64,000 bases of DNA, taken from positions 153,828,706 to 153,892,705 of the forward strand of contig CM030358.1 in assembly GCA_017893485.1 (NCBI GenBank), in the 5' to 3' direction. Positions 1 to 11,000 of this stretch are shown piece by piece; the first letter of the stretch is position 1, and each line of letters begins with the position of its first letter. The translations under genes were made by a program, and so were the position numbers. The stretch is from Hemerocallis citrina. Its lineage: Eukaryota; Streptophyta; Magnoliopsida; Asparagales; Asphodelaceae. The notes beneath the pieces are model-generated. The model had not been told where the DNA came from. It made no database searches and worked only from the letters and a program-made list of their open reading frames with translations.

Positions 1-62
1 CCTCCCCGGTCCTCTTCGATCAGGAAAAAGAAAAAACAAAAAAACTAGGGCATCAAAAAGCA

Positions 63-1666
63 ATGTCGAAACTCAGTTCCATGCTCAACGCTGCCCTAAA
101 ATCAAAGGTTTCACCTCTCGTCCCCTTCCAATCCCTCTCACTCCGTCGATTCTCCACCGAAGGAGTTGCGCCACCGCCGCCGCAGCAAGGTCCCCCCGTC
201 GATCCCTTCTACCAAGATTCCAACGGTATCCACTCATCCCACTTAGGGTTAGGGTTTTCAAAATGATCATTCATTTCTCATGTGGTTCTTGCTTCGAATC
301 ATTCATTTATCCTTTAAATTTTAGTTTCACTTATTTTTTGTATTTCTACTGTATGTAATTAAAACAAAGTAGTTTAAGTTAATTAGCGCAATGTAGAAGA
401 GTTTAGAGGGCACTAAAGAGTCTCTTTTGAATAAAAAATTTAGATATAGGAATTAGGGATGATGGAAGCTTATTGATCAGTTGGCTTGTGTTTGGTTTAA
501 AGGAAATTGGAAGAAAGAAAGAAAATGAATTGAAGGCAGAGAAGAGGAAAGGCAAGTAAATTCTGCGGGAAAAAAAAAACATTTGGTGTAAGAAAGTGGG
601 TTTAGAAAGAAAAAAAAAGAATTGGTGAGGTAAATTTAACCAATAGGTAAAAGAGTGTGTAAGGTAAATCACATGCTCAGGGGGGGCGTATGATGTATTC
701 AGATGAACCTTTTCATGTCAAGGGAGGTGCGAAGAAATACTATTTTGTGATTATTTAGATGTATTATCAGTGTATGTAAGACTTTGACAATATAGGCATA
801 TTATAGTACACTTCTAGTGAGATGCTTTGCTTTTAAAAATTAAAATATGTTGAAGCCTCACTGTAGTAGTAGTAGTAGTAGTAGTAGTGGAGCAAGGAGA
901 TACTGTGCTTCTGCCTACTTTAGCCCTTGGGCTGCTTTATGGCACAAAAGCTTGTTCTTTCTGCTTTTTTAACAGTTGGAAGAGGGATTAAGCACCATTT
1001 GCTTGTTTCAAGGGCCTTGTTGCGTATGATATGGACAACCTAAGTTGTTATTCATTCAAAGGGGTGCCCTTACTTCCTTGTCCTCATCCATACTCATAGC
1101 GGTGACCAACAATTGCACTGCCCAGTTAAGACTCCACAAGAATGATGACTTCGGCAGAAAACCAACTGAGATAGTTTGGATGACAGAACCATTCAGGAAG
1201 TGTAGTAAGATACTAGGAGTCTAAGATTATAGTAAATGGAGAAAATAAGATTAGGGATAGATATAAAACAGACTTGCATAAGCATTTTATTAAATCATTA
1301 GCGAGTACTTCTTAATAGGGAAAAATGTTTCATATGGCCAAAACTAATTGTTGGAAAGGTCTAGAACAATCGTCACATGGACACTTACACACATTATTAT
1401 CAATTTCCCACAGTTTATTACTACCCTTAACTTGAGTTTTGTTTCGGTCAATATTGTTTATTAAGATTTGTTTCGACTTTCATCTTTCGAATTGTTTTAA
1501 CTTATATGTTTTAGTTGATTTTGTAATCAGGTGTTGTCTATGGAAGGGTGGGTGGTATTTCAAGAAATACACTGAAGACTGATGTTATGAATCTCTTTCA
1601 GGAGTGCAACTTATCTAAGGATGATATCAAAGTTAAATACGACCTATCCTTCAATCCGATTAGCAT
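63..1666 (+). CDS. Predicted mitochondrial protein, exons 1 and 2 only (partial gene)
   Basis: Two coding exons join in frame: 63..225, starting at the ATG, and 1531..1666, starting after a TTTTGTAATCAG acceptor. The donor of exon 1 follows AACG at 225, and the donor of exon 2 is GTATGT at 1667. The N-terminus (MSKLSSMLNAALKSK, then LSLRRFSTEG) is rich in Arg and Ser and lacks acidic residues until RRFSTE, as in a mitochondrial presequence. A Pro/Gln linker follows. Exon 2 reads VVYGRVGGISRNTLKTDVMN and onward, like the start of an RRM-type fold (beta strand, turn, helix). It recalls from memory an uncharacterised plant mitochondrial RRM-like family, but this is not certain. No later exons of that protein were recognised downstream, so the gene looks truncated or its remaining exons are too diverged to see. 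The exon structure is well supported; the function is not. Confidence 0.5.
863..888. repeat. Trinucleotide microsatellite (GTA)n
   Basis: Nearly nine uninterrupted GTA/TAG units lie inside the first intron (226..1530) of the predicted mitochondrial gene fragment. The rest of that intron is AT-rich and holds no other recognisable feature. Confidence 0.9.
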
Positions 1667-3252
1667 GTATGTTCAATCTATTTCTATCTTGCCATATTAT
1701 TTATATTTGTGTTTTGAATTGTTCTCTAAAGCATAACAAGAAAATCAAACTATATATGCTTGTGTGGACATTGCTGATGATCTGTGGATAATCATCATTC
1801 ATCTTATCAAATTGCAATCGATCTAATATTGCTGCTTTAATCATTGTCAGCATGAGATGATGTTTGCAGAAATTCATTGTCAGAACAATATGTACCTCGA
1901 AGCTAAGGTAACATATTTTCAGTATTCTGTGAGCTTACCGATACTTATATACATACTAATTGTTCAAATAAGGTTGATAGGATGTTCTGCTAGGAATTCA
2001 TCATTATGAATTATTTTCGAGGTAAGTTCTGAATATCAGGGTTTTAGCTTTCTATTCATTCATTGAGTCAGTTGATGCTTCAAGATCACAATTTGTTAAA
2101 GTTCATTTGTTTCCTTACTTTTTCACAGGTATATTTGAAAGCCACTAAGAATGCATTCTTCAGAGCCATTTTTTTCATTTTAATGCATAAACTGCTCAAC
2201 GATGTTTTCTAGAGCTTATTGAATTTGTTACCTCTCTGATCACAACAAACTGATTTGCCATATCTGATGATAATTAACTATGACAAGTAGAGAGTTGATA
2301 TCTTATGCTCCTCAATCTGTATATATATGATCAATTCTAACTTCCTTCCCCTCGTCTGTGTTTTTTTCGACTAAATATTTTATATATGCCAGATAACCAG
2401 AATGATTAGCTGCTCAATTTTGTTTCTAGATGAATTTGCCATGCTCAATTTCGTTTCTAGATGAATTTTGTTTCTATCTGTATTACTAAAATTCAGAAGG
2501 ATGTGGAAGGCCATGCTCACAAATGTGTTTGTGTGACATCATCCAACTAATCTCTCTCCAATGTATAGATGAATTCATCCTGGCTACTGACATGCATGAC
2601 ATAATTTTGTTGTTCTATGAACATTAACTTTTAGGATCATAGACACTTTTCTTTGTATGTATGCACACACATTGAGCATTAGTGTGCATTTCATTGTAGC
2701 TAATTCTATGTTTGCTGGTTTCCTGCATATGCTTGAATTTGATTAATTTTAATCTATTTTGACAGTGTTTGCCTTTTTCAGTTGGCGGAGGACAATATCA
2801 ACAAAATATTACTACAGAGCTGGACATCGCTTGCCAAAGCTTTAACCTCGATGTCCACGAAGAAAGAAGTGAATTGTTCTATATTGTCTTCTTCCTTTTG
2901 TTTTGATAGATTTAACCTTGATGTCCAAGAAGAAAGAAGCTTTAACCTCGATGGTTTTCTAATATTTTGATCTTATACTTGTTTTATTTATTCATTTCCT
3001 TTAAAATTGATGCAGGATGGAAAATATTAGAAAACCATCGAGGCTAATACTTGGACATCGAGGCTAATACTTGGCCAATATTAGACAAGTTTTTGTTGCA
3101 AGTACTTGGAGGAAGGCGCAGGTTTGTCATGGTTTCTGATTGAGATGTTGTTATATTATTATTGGCTTTAATTCTATTTGACTAGCATTTCTCATTCCTT
3201 GAGTCTATATTTTTCCTTCTTATGACTTATATTTTTGTATCCTTTGTTTTAG
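1667..3252. other. AT-rich non-coding stretch between two gene fragments
   Basis: No exon of either flanking gene could be read with confidence here. The segment at about 3086..3120, just before the SNARE exon, is followed by a GT and could be a decayed upstream SNARE exon: it has GCAAGT and a terminal CAG where the family encodes Ala-Ser...Gln. The intervening codons do not match. A 23-bp inverted repeat lies within this stretch and is listed separately. Confidence 0.5.
2946..3043. repeat. 23-bp perfect inverted repeat with 52-bp spacer
   Basis: The segment 2946..2968 (CCTCGATGGTTTTC...TTTT) is the exact reverse complement of 3021..3043. Around it, 12-16 bp pieces containing AACCTCGATG or GGACATCGAGG recur in both orientations (2850..2875, 2920..2950, 3036..3075), so this looks like a small palindromic rearrangement or foldback rather than chance. 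Confidence 0.8.
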
Positions 3253-3602
3253 GTTGCCACTGATCGTTGTATAATGGCCATGCTCTTTCTGATTGTAGCT
3301 GAGGTAGTAGCAATTATTATTGTGAAGGTCGGACATTTATATTCTCACTATTATTTACCACACCTTTTTGATGTTGAAGCTTCTCTTTATTCAATCTACT
3401 TCGCTGCTTATGTTGTATTATTTTTCATAGCAGTTCTGAATCAGTTCTCATTTGTCTGCAGATTGTTAACCCTCACAATAAGGACATTCCTGATATTCCT
3501 GGACTTGCCCCACCAGCACAGGCCAATCGAAGACTCCTGTGGGATTTGAGAGGCATAAATCCACTTTTAGAAACTGTTCGATACCCTCCTTTTCAACTAT
3601 AA
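3253..3602 (+). pseudogene. Novel plant SNARE (NPSN-type), C-terminal two exons only
   Basis: Exon 3253..3327 encodes VATDRCIMAMLFLIVAEVVA followed by IIIVK. This is the end of a Qb-SNARE coiled coil plus a hydrophobic tail anchor of about 18 residues. Exon 3462..3602 encodes IVNPHNKDIPDIPGLAPPAQ and a further 26 residues to a TAA. The lumenal tail with N-K-D-I-x-D-I-P-G-L-A-P-P is characteristic of the NPSN11/13 group, which acts in membrane fusion at the cell plate and plasma membrane. Junctions are TTTTAG|GTTGCC, AAG|GTCGGA and CTGCAG|ATTGTT, all in phase 0. The catalytic-layer SNARE helix and the N-terminal domain, normally encoded by upstream exons, were not found. The piece is therefore called a fragment or pseudogene. 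The extension after NRRLLWDLRG looks like read-through past the usual end. Confidence 0.75.
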
Positions 3603-3904
3603 AGATCATTATCATTCTTCATAGTGAGCAGAGACCGATGATGTTTGTTTTCTGGTTTTCTCAAGCCTCTCTCCCTCATCTTGGTTCCTGTCAAACATTA
3701 TTGATCTTGTATTATTACCTTCATTTCTAATTACATAAACAGGATATATCATTTTGAGATGTTGATACTTGTTTTATTTATTCATTTCCTTTAAAATTGC
3801 TTCTTATATGACATAAATGTAATATGTTGGACAAGTTTAATATTATAGTTTTTGGAATGATATTGGTTTTTAATGTTTTTGAAGTGTGCTAGTTTTAGGA
3901 TAGG
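3603..3904. other. AT-rich spacer, no feature seen
   Basis: This is the sequence between the SNARE stop codon and the first CACTA subterminal repeat. It repeats a short phrase from upstream (GTTTTATTTATTCATTTCC occurs at about 2980 and 3770), which suggests local duplication. Nothing else was recognised. Confidence 0.5.
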
Positions 3905-4437
3905 GCTGATGCAACGACAATATATAATTTGTCTCGAAAAGAATTAAACTTTCGCAACGACAATTGGTAGCTTTAGCAACGACTATAGTTGTTACCAAAA
4001 TACAAGTAATGCAAAGCAATAATAAAAATAATTGCAAAACAGTCGAGCTTTGTCAACGACAGTAGTCGTTGCCAAAATAGAAAGAATGTAAGGCAACGAC
4101 AATAATTCATTGCGAAAAAAACATCTTTAGTAAGGACATGAATCGTTGCCAAATATATGAAGTATGTTTGGCAACGACAAAAGTTGTTGCGATTGATTTT
4201 ATACCTTAGCACCGGTGAAATTAGGTATGGCAACGACAAAATATATTGCAACGACAATGTCGTTGCGAAAAATCTATGTTTGGCAACGACAGAAAGTCGT
4301 AGTCAAAATCTTTCGCGACGCCCGGACGCGCAACGACCTTGCAACGACAAATGTCGTTGCCAAAAATATTTTTCGCAACGACAAACGAGTTTTAGCAACG
4401 ACATTTGGCATTGCAAAAAAAGGTTTTTCTTGTAGTG
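3905..4437. mobile_element. CACTA (En/Spm-type) transposon terminus with subterminal repeats
   Basis: The segment ends at 4422..4437 with GGTTTTTCTTGTAGTG, whose reverse complement CACTACAAGAAAAACC is the canonical plant CACTA terminal inverted repeat. About fifteen copies of a GCAACGACA core lie just inside, in both orientations (GGCAACGACA and TGTCGTTGCC), spaced 15-60 bp apart. In this superfamily such subterminal arrays bind the transposase. Only one end is visible: no forward CACTACAAGAAAA was found upstream within the window. The element is therefore either truncated or begins left of position 1. In the second case the two gene fragments at 63..3602 would lie inside it. Confidence 0.75.
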
Positions 4438-6570
4438 GTCATGATAATGAATACGGGATGTAGAGAGAATGCATTATGTATCTTATAAATGAAAGTGAAG
4501 ATATAATGCGAGAGTGGTCACGAAAATAATTATTAAAGTGAAATACAGGAGGATTTGAGTTGATACACCTTGGAATTGTGTCGAGGAACTATCTGCCCGC
4601 TATTTCTGTGGAAATGGTGGGAACTACCTGCCTTGACATAATTCGCAGGGTGAGTGGCATGATATCGGTGATGAATAATGGAAATGAAGAATAAAGTGAG
4701 TGAAGATGAATAGTAATTGAAGTAAATTAATAACCAAGCTATCGGCTTGAGATGTGATGTGATACTACCCAGACTACGTGTTTGGGGTGCGGTGATTATT
4801 ACCCAAGCTATCGGTTTTGGGGTGTGATATATTATTGCCCAAACTATGTTTGGGATATGGAGTATAAATTGATGAGAATGAAAGTGAAATCAATGATAAC
4901 TTGAGTTATAAGTGAAGATGAAAGTAGTTAATTATCAATTAGATTGATTAATAGCTAAATGATATAACGGGATGTGAATGAGTTATAAAACATGTTTTTG
5001 ATGTGATAAGAATGAGTATTTAATAAGTGATATGTTAATGATGTGATGAAATGTGAGTTAATTGCAATGGGCAATGAGGTGTTATACTTGTGTCATAAGA
5101 CATGAATGAATGTGGTATTATGAGAATATATGCATATGTGTATGATGTGATACCTGATATAATGCAATAAAATAAATACATGTATTATAAGATTGGTTAT
5201 GAAAATGGTTATCAAAGGAAAATATGTTGTGTTATAAGTTTGTGTACCTTGGAAGTGTGTAGAGGAACTACCTGCCTTGTCACAACTTTCAGGATGAATG
5301 GGTGAGTTGTTGATATGATGCCAGTACTGGGGCTTGGAAATAAAAAGGGAAGTTAGTTGATATATGCTTTATAAGGGAAAATGAAGGTAAGTTATAACAA
5401 TGATGAATTTGAGGATGAGTATGGTGATGTATTGAGAGTGTAAAGAAGATAGTTGTAATGCATGATGAAAGTAAAAGTAATGTATTGTGATACGTAAGGA
5501 TATGTGCTATAAGAAATGAATGAATGCGGTGTTATGCAATATGAGAATGAAGAGGAAAATATTTATGAATGGAGATGAGTAGGAAAGAATATGAGTCGCG
5601 AGTTCGTAGATACAAATGAAAAGTAATTGGAATGTGAAATTAATGTGCTTCTTTGTAATTGAGTATGAATTGAAAGAGTTGTATAGATATATATATATAT
5701 ATATTTATATATATGCAGTCATATATTAATATGATGCATTTAGCGAAGGGTGTGAAGTTATGAATATATCTGTAGACGGATGCAGATTTGTCGATTACTT
5801 GATACAAGTCGTATTCTTGATGCTTTAATGTTCAGATTCAGGTTGAATCTTCTTACCATGATATTTGTAAGTTTAATTTATTTTCTTTATATAGTTTGGT
5901 TTATTTATTAGATTAATGAATTATACTCACACCAGAAATGGCTAATCCCTTAGTATTTGGGGGGTTAGGGAGTCCCTAGACTACCCTAGATCCCCTACTG
6001 TTACAGGTCCTCAGCAGTGCAGAGGTGAGGCGTAGATTCCGTAGAGTGAAGTTATTTACTTTAAATCTTATGTATAAGTTCAGTTATGTGAGTAGTGGAA
6101 TGTATGGTTTAAATTATAATTTGAACGTATAAGCATGTAGATGATGATGATGAGTATAGTACGAAGTGGTATGGTATGTTGGTGACCCGTACCCACCTCG
6201 TTGTGGTGTACCGGGCTCTGTGGTAGATTTTACAAAGGTTTTTCTAAAAACTTTACCTCGTTTTCAAAGGAATTTATGTTTTTATTTGATATTTGATATT
6301 CCGTTATGAGTTTGGCCCCCAGAACATGATATTATATTGCCTGTGTGATTCTACTCATTTTGGCCTGGGGAGCCCATGATATTATTGCGTGTGATGTGAG
6401 CTACGGAATTTAGAGCAGAATTCCGTAAGCTTTTTGTGTTTCGGGGCAGAAATTTCAGAGGAAACTCTGCCAAAATTTTCTTTAAAATATAATTTTCTTA
6501 GTTTATGTTGAAAGTGATAGAGAAATTGAAAAAAATGATTTTGGGAAGAAAAAAAAATTGGGGCGTTACA
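4438..6570. mobile_element. Probable LTR remnant, 3' end at GGGCGTTACA
   Basis: Low-complexity, purine-rich, GTGAATGAG-like sequence with no coding potential ends in GGGGCGTTACA at 6570, the typical plant gypsy (chromovirus) LTR terminus. An internal block containing GAGGAACTAxCTGCC occurs at about 4570..4640 and again at 5240..5300. A CTCACACC...TTACAGGTCCTCAGCAG passage at 5925..6020 and the GTGACCCGTACCCACCTCG block at 6182 resemble the regulatory part of long LTRs. The 5' TG end is missing: the CACTA terminus abuts directly at 4437. A short (AT)n tract lies at 5687..5713. The LTR assignment is by general character, not by a matching partner. Confidence 0.45.
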
Positions 6571-6866
6571 CCGAAGGCGCAACCCAATCTGCTGCCTTAC
6601 AGTCTTCAGCGGAGACGGATAGAATGCAACGTGTTGCTCGTCGGCCACGAGTGTCGCTCCGGAGGAGCATCCCTCGTCCTAAGTGAGGGTAAGGTGATTT
6701 TGTAGTCTCAAGACTTGTGTTGTACGGGCTTTTGGTCCTGTGTAAGACTTGTATCCTAGCATAAGATTTGTATCTTTGATTGGTCTTGCATGAAATAAAG
6801 AAATAACTTTTTGCAAGCGTCAATTTGTGCTTTGGTAGTATTAGTTTCAATAGTCAATGGTTGCGG
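6571..6866. other. Unassigned sequence at the broken end of Tat element 1
   Basis: This is a moderately GC-rich segment between the LTR-like end at 6570 and the first 116-bp repeat. In the intact relative at 31-39 kb, the corresponding place holds a polypurine tract and the 3' LTR. Neither is present here, so element 1 appears to have lost its 3' end. No gene was recognised. Confidence 0.4.
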
Positions 6867-7910
6867 GAGCAATTCCGAATGGAGAACCACTTCTTACTCG
6901 CTTATGAGCAAGTAGATGAAGCGGAGTCGAGCCAAGTGTTGGACTCCGAACCCGTCGTTTAAAAGAGAATCAACGGTTGTGGGAGCAATTCCAAATGGTG
7001 AACCACTTCTTACTCGCTTATGAGCAAGTAGATGAAGCGGAGTCGAGCCAAGTGTTGGACTTCGAACTCGTCGTTTAAGAGAGAATCAACAGTTGTGGGA
7101 GCAATTCCGAATGGCGAACCACTTCTTACTCGCTTATGAGTAAATAAATGAAGCAGAGTCGAGTCAAGTGTTGGACTCTGAACTCGTCGTTTAAAAGAGA
7201 ATCAACGGTTGTGGGAGCAATTCCGAATGCCTAACCACTTCTTACTCGCTTATGAGCAAGTAGATGAAGCAGAGTCGAGCCAAGTGTTGGACTCCGAACT
7301 CGTCGTTTAAAAGAGAATCAACGGTTGTGGGAGCAATTCCGAATGCCTAACCACTTCTTACTCGCTTATGAGCAAGTAGATGAAGCAGAGTCGAGCCAAG
7401 TGTTGGACTCCGAACTCGGCATTTAAAAGAGAATCAACGGTTGTTTGAGCAATTCCGAATGGCGAACCACTTCTTACTCGCTTATAAGCAAGTAGATGAA
7501 GCAGAGTCAAGCCAAGTATTGGACTCCGAACTCGTTGTTTAAAAGAGAATCAACGGTTGTTTGAGCAATTCCGAATGGCGAACCACTTCTTACTCACTTA
7601 TAAGCAAGTAGATGAAGCAGAGTCAAGCCAAGTATTGGACTCCGAACTCGTTGTTTAAAAGAGAATCAACTGTTGTGGGAGCAATTCCGAATGGCGAACC
7701 ACTTCTTACTCATTTATGAGCAAGTAGATGAAGCGGAGTCGAGCCAAGTGTTGAACTCCGAACTCGTCGTTTAAAAGAGAATCAACGGTTGTGGGAGCGA
7801 TTCCGAATGGCGAACCACTTCTTACTTGCTTATGAGCAAGCAGATGAAGCGGAGTCGAACCAAGTGTTGGACTCCGAACTCGTCGTTTAAAAGAGAATCA
7901 ATACACTTGA
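6867..7910. repeat. 116-bp tandem array, nine units
   Basis: The phrase GAGCAATTCC (one unit GAGCGATTCC) begins at 6867, 6983, 7099, 7215, 7331, 7447, 7563, 7679 and 7795, a strict 116-bp period. Units differ at only a few positions. Each contains a short hairpin-like segment (CTCGCTTATGAGCAAG or a variant) and the phrase CCAAGTGTTGGACTCCGAAC. The array lies downstream of pol (on -) in element 1. It matches in position and partly in sequence the 214-bp array of element 2. Confidence 0.95.
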
Positions 7911-8044
7911 GGTATTAAACAGAGATAATCTGAACACAATAGAATTATTATTCAAAAGAAACTCTTTATTAAATATTGCTAATCGGCCGCTTCTAGGTTG
8001 CAAGCTGTTATTACATTGGAAAAACAAATAGAATAGCCTTAAAA

Positions 8045-11000
8045 CTGATGTTGCTTGGAGAGGTGTTCAAACACCCTCTTGGTACTTCAATAAATGATCG
8101 GCGTTCCATGCTCTTGGTATCTTCCTGTCCCCCAGGTCTTCAAGTTGGTATGCTCCAGGGCGAACTACTCTGGAGACCTTGTAGGGTCCTTCCCAATTTG
8201 GGGCTAGCTTGTCCCTCTTGCTGGGAAACGAGATGGTTAGCTTCCTGAGGACTAAGTCCCCCTCCTTAAGATTTGTAGGGCGGATTCTTCTGTTGTAGGA
8301 TTGCTCGATCCTTCTTCGATAATTCTCTTAGCGAATCGAGGTTCTCTTGCGGAGTTCATCGATAAGGTCCAGATTGGCTTGGAGCTCCCTTGCGTTCTGC
8401 TCTTCATTATATGAAATTAGGCGGGGGGGATGGCAAACCAACCTCTAAGGGGATTACAGCCTTGGAACCGTAGGTAAGGTTGAAGGGCGACTCTCCTATG
8501 GGGGTTCTCTTTGTAGTGCGGTAGTTCCACAGTACGTTAGGAAGCTGCTCTACCCACAATCTTTTAACCGACTTACTTAGTCTCTTCTTGATGCCCGAGA
8601 GGATTTGTCTATTGGCATTCTCTACTTGGCCATTGGATTGAGGGCGGAAGACAGAGGAGAACCGTTGCTGAATGCCAAGGTCTTCACAGAAGGAGCGGAA
8701 TGTGGCCCTCGCAAATTGTGTTCCGTTGTCTGTCACCAAGACTCGGGGTATGCCAAACCTGCAGATCACGTTCTTCCAGAAGAACTATTGCACCTTGTTC
8801 TCCGTAATAGTTTCTAGTGGTTCGGCCTCAATCCACTTGGAGAAATAGTTGATCGCCACGACTAGGAACTTGAACTGGCCCGGAGCGGCGGGAACGGACC
8901 GAGCAGGTCCATTCCACACATTGCGAAGGGGGTTGGACTTGAGAGAAGAGAGTTGGGCTTGCGGTAGGCGACGGATACTGGAGAATTGTTGGCATGGGCC
9001 GCATTGTCGGACATGTTGCTCGGCGTCCCGAAGGAGGGTAGGCCAGAAATACCCATAATTCAAGACTTTGCGGGCGAGGGACCTTGTTCCCGAATGGGCT
9101 CCGCCTATCCCTTCGTGGAGTTCTTTTAGAGCATATTGGGCTTCTTCTGGAGAGAGAAACCTCAAGTAGGGTCGGCCATCTACTTGGGTGTAGGAGCGTT
9201 TGTACAAGATTCCCTCAATGAGGGTGTACCGCTCTGCTCTTGTTCGGATTCAGCGAGCTTCTTTGGGATCTTGGGGAAGGCTCTCGTCTCTGAGGAATTC
9301 AACAAAAGGCTTCATCCAGTTATCTTCGAGTTGGACCGGTAGTGACTCCATTGACTCGGGGGCTTCTTCTTCGATGCTGGGCCTTAGTAGAACTTCGATC
9401 AAGACGGTCTGCTCGAGCCGTTGGAGGGAGGAGGAGGCTAGTTTTGAGAGGGCATCAGCCTGGGCGTTCTCCTCTCGGGGGATCCGCTGGAGTTGTGCTT
9501 CCTCGAATGAAGCCATGAGACTTTTTACCTTGGCTAGGTACTTGGCCATACGGTCGTCTTGTGCCTCATATTCTCCCAAGACCTGATTCACCACGATTTG
9601 AGAGTTGCTGAACATTCAAACACGCTTCCCCCTGCCTTGCGAGCCATGCCTAGGCCCGCTATGAAGGCTTCGTACTCGGCCTCGTTGTTGGAAGCCTTGA
9701 AATTGATGCGAAGGGAATATTGGAGGACGAAGTCATCTGGGCCCGCCAGGATAACTCCTGCTCCGCTCCCTTCAGTACAAGAAGACCCATCCACATATAC
9801 CGTCCAGATGGGTGGTCCGTTCGCCGCTTGACTGACCTCAGGGATCGTGCTCTCCACTATGAATTCGGCTAGAGCTTGAGCTTTGATGGCGGTCCGAGGT
9901 TGATAGGATATATCGTGTTGACTTAGCTCGATTGACCACTTCATGAGGCGTCTGGATGTCTCAGGCTTATACAGGAGCTGCTTGAGCGGCTGGTCGGTGA
10001 GGACGACTACCGAATGTGATTGGAAATAGGGACGAAGCTTTCGGGCCGCCATAACCAGGGCGTAGGCCATCTTCTCCAACCTCGGATAATAGAGCTTGGC
10101 ATCTCTAAGGACCTTGCTCACATAATAGATATGCTTCTATGCCTTGTCTTCTTCCCTCACCAGGACAACACTGAGGTACTATTCGGAGGCGGCGAGGTAC
10201 AGGTAAAGGGTCTCTCCGGGTGTTGGCTTGCTGAGGAGTGGGGGGTTGACCAAGTAGGCTTTGAGTTGGTCGAACGACTCTTGCTGCTGTTGGTCCCACT
10301 CAAAGCCCTTAGCCCCCCTGAGGGCTTTGAAGAAGGGGAGACACTTTTCTCCGAACTTGGAGAGGAAGCGCCCTATAGCCGCGAGGCGCCCGGTGAGCTT
10401 TTGCACTTCTTTCACGTATGAGGGGGGAGCCATATTGAGTATGGCCTTTATCTTCTCAGGGTTGGCTTCAATACCCCTCTGGCTGACCATAAAGCCTAAG
10501 AACTTACCCGATGAGACCCCGAATGCACATTTATTCGGATTTAGTCTCATGTTATGCCTCCACATCACGTCAAAGGCTTCTTAAAGGTCGATGACATGGT
10601 CAAACCCATCGATGCTCTTCACCAACATATCATCGACGTAAACCTCCATGTTCTGCCCGATCTGATTTTTGAAGATCTTATTGACGAGACGTTGGTAGGT
10701 GGCACCAGCATTTTTAAGCCCGGAGGGCATCACCCTATAGCAGTAGAGGCCTTGATTCGTGATGAAGGATGTCTTCGGGATATCTGGGGGGGACATTCGG
10801 ATTTGGTTGTATCCGGAGAATGCGTCCATGAAGCTCAGCAATTCATTGCCCAAAGTGGCGTCGATCAAGATGTCGATGCTAGGGAGCGGGAATGGATCCT
10901 TGGGGCATGCCTTGTTTAGATCTGTAAAGTCGATACAGATCCTCCAACTTCCATTAACCTTTTTGACCACCACAACGTTGGAGAGACACTCTGGGTAGTT

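Noticed and set aside
6867..7910. Regular repeats that could suggest a CRISPR-like array
   Set aside because: Units are contiguous 116-bp near-copies without unique spacers, and they sit inside a plant retrotransposon.
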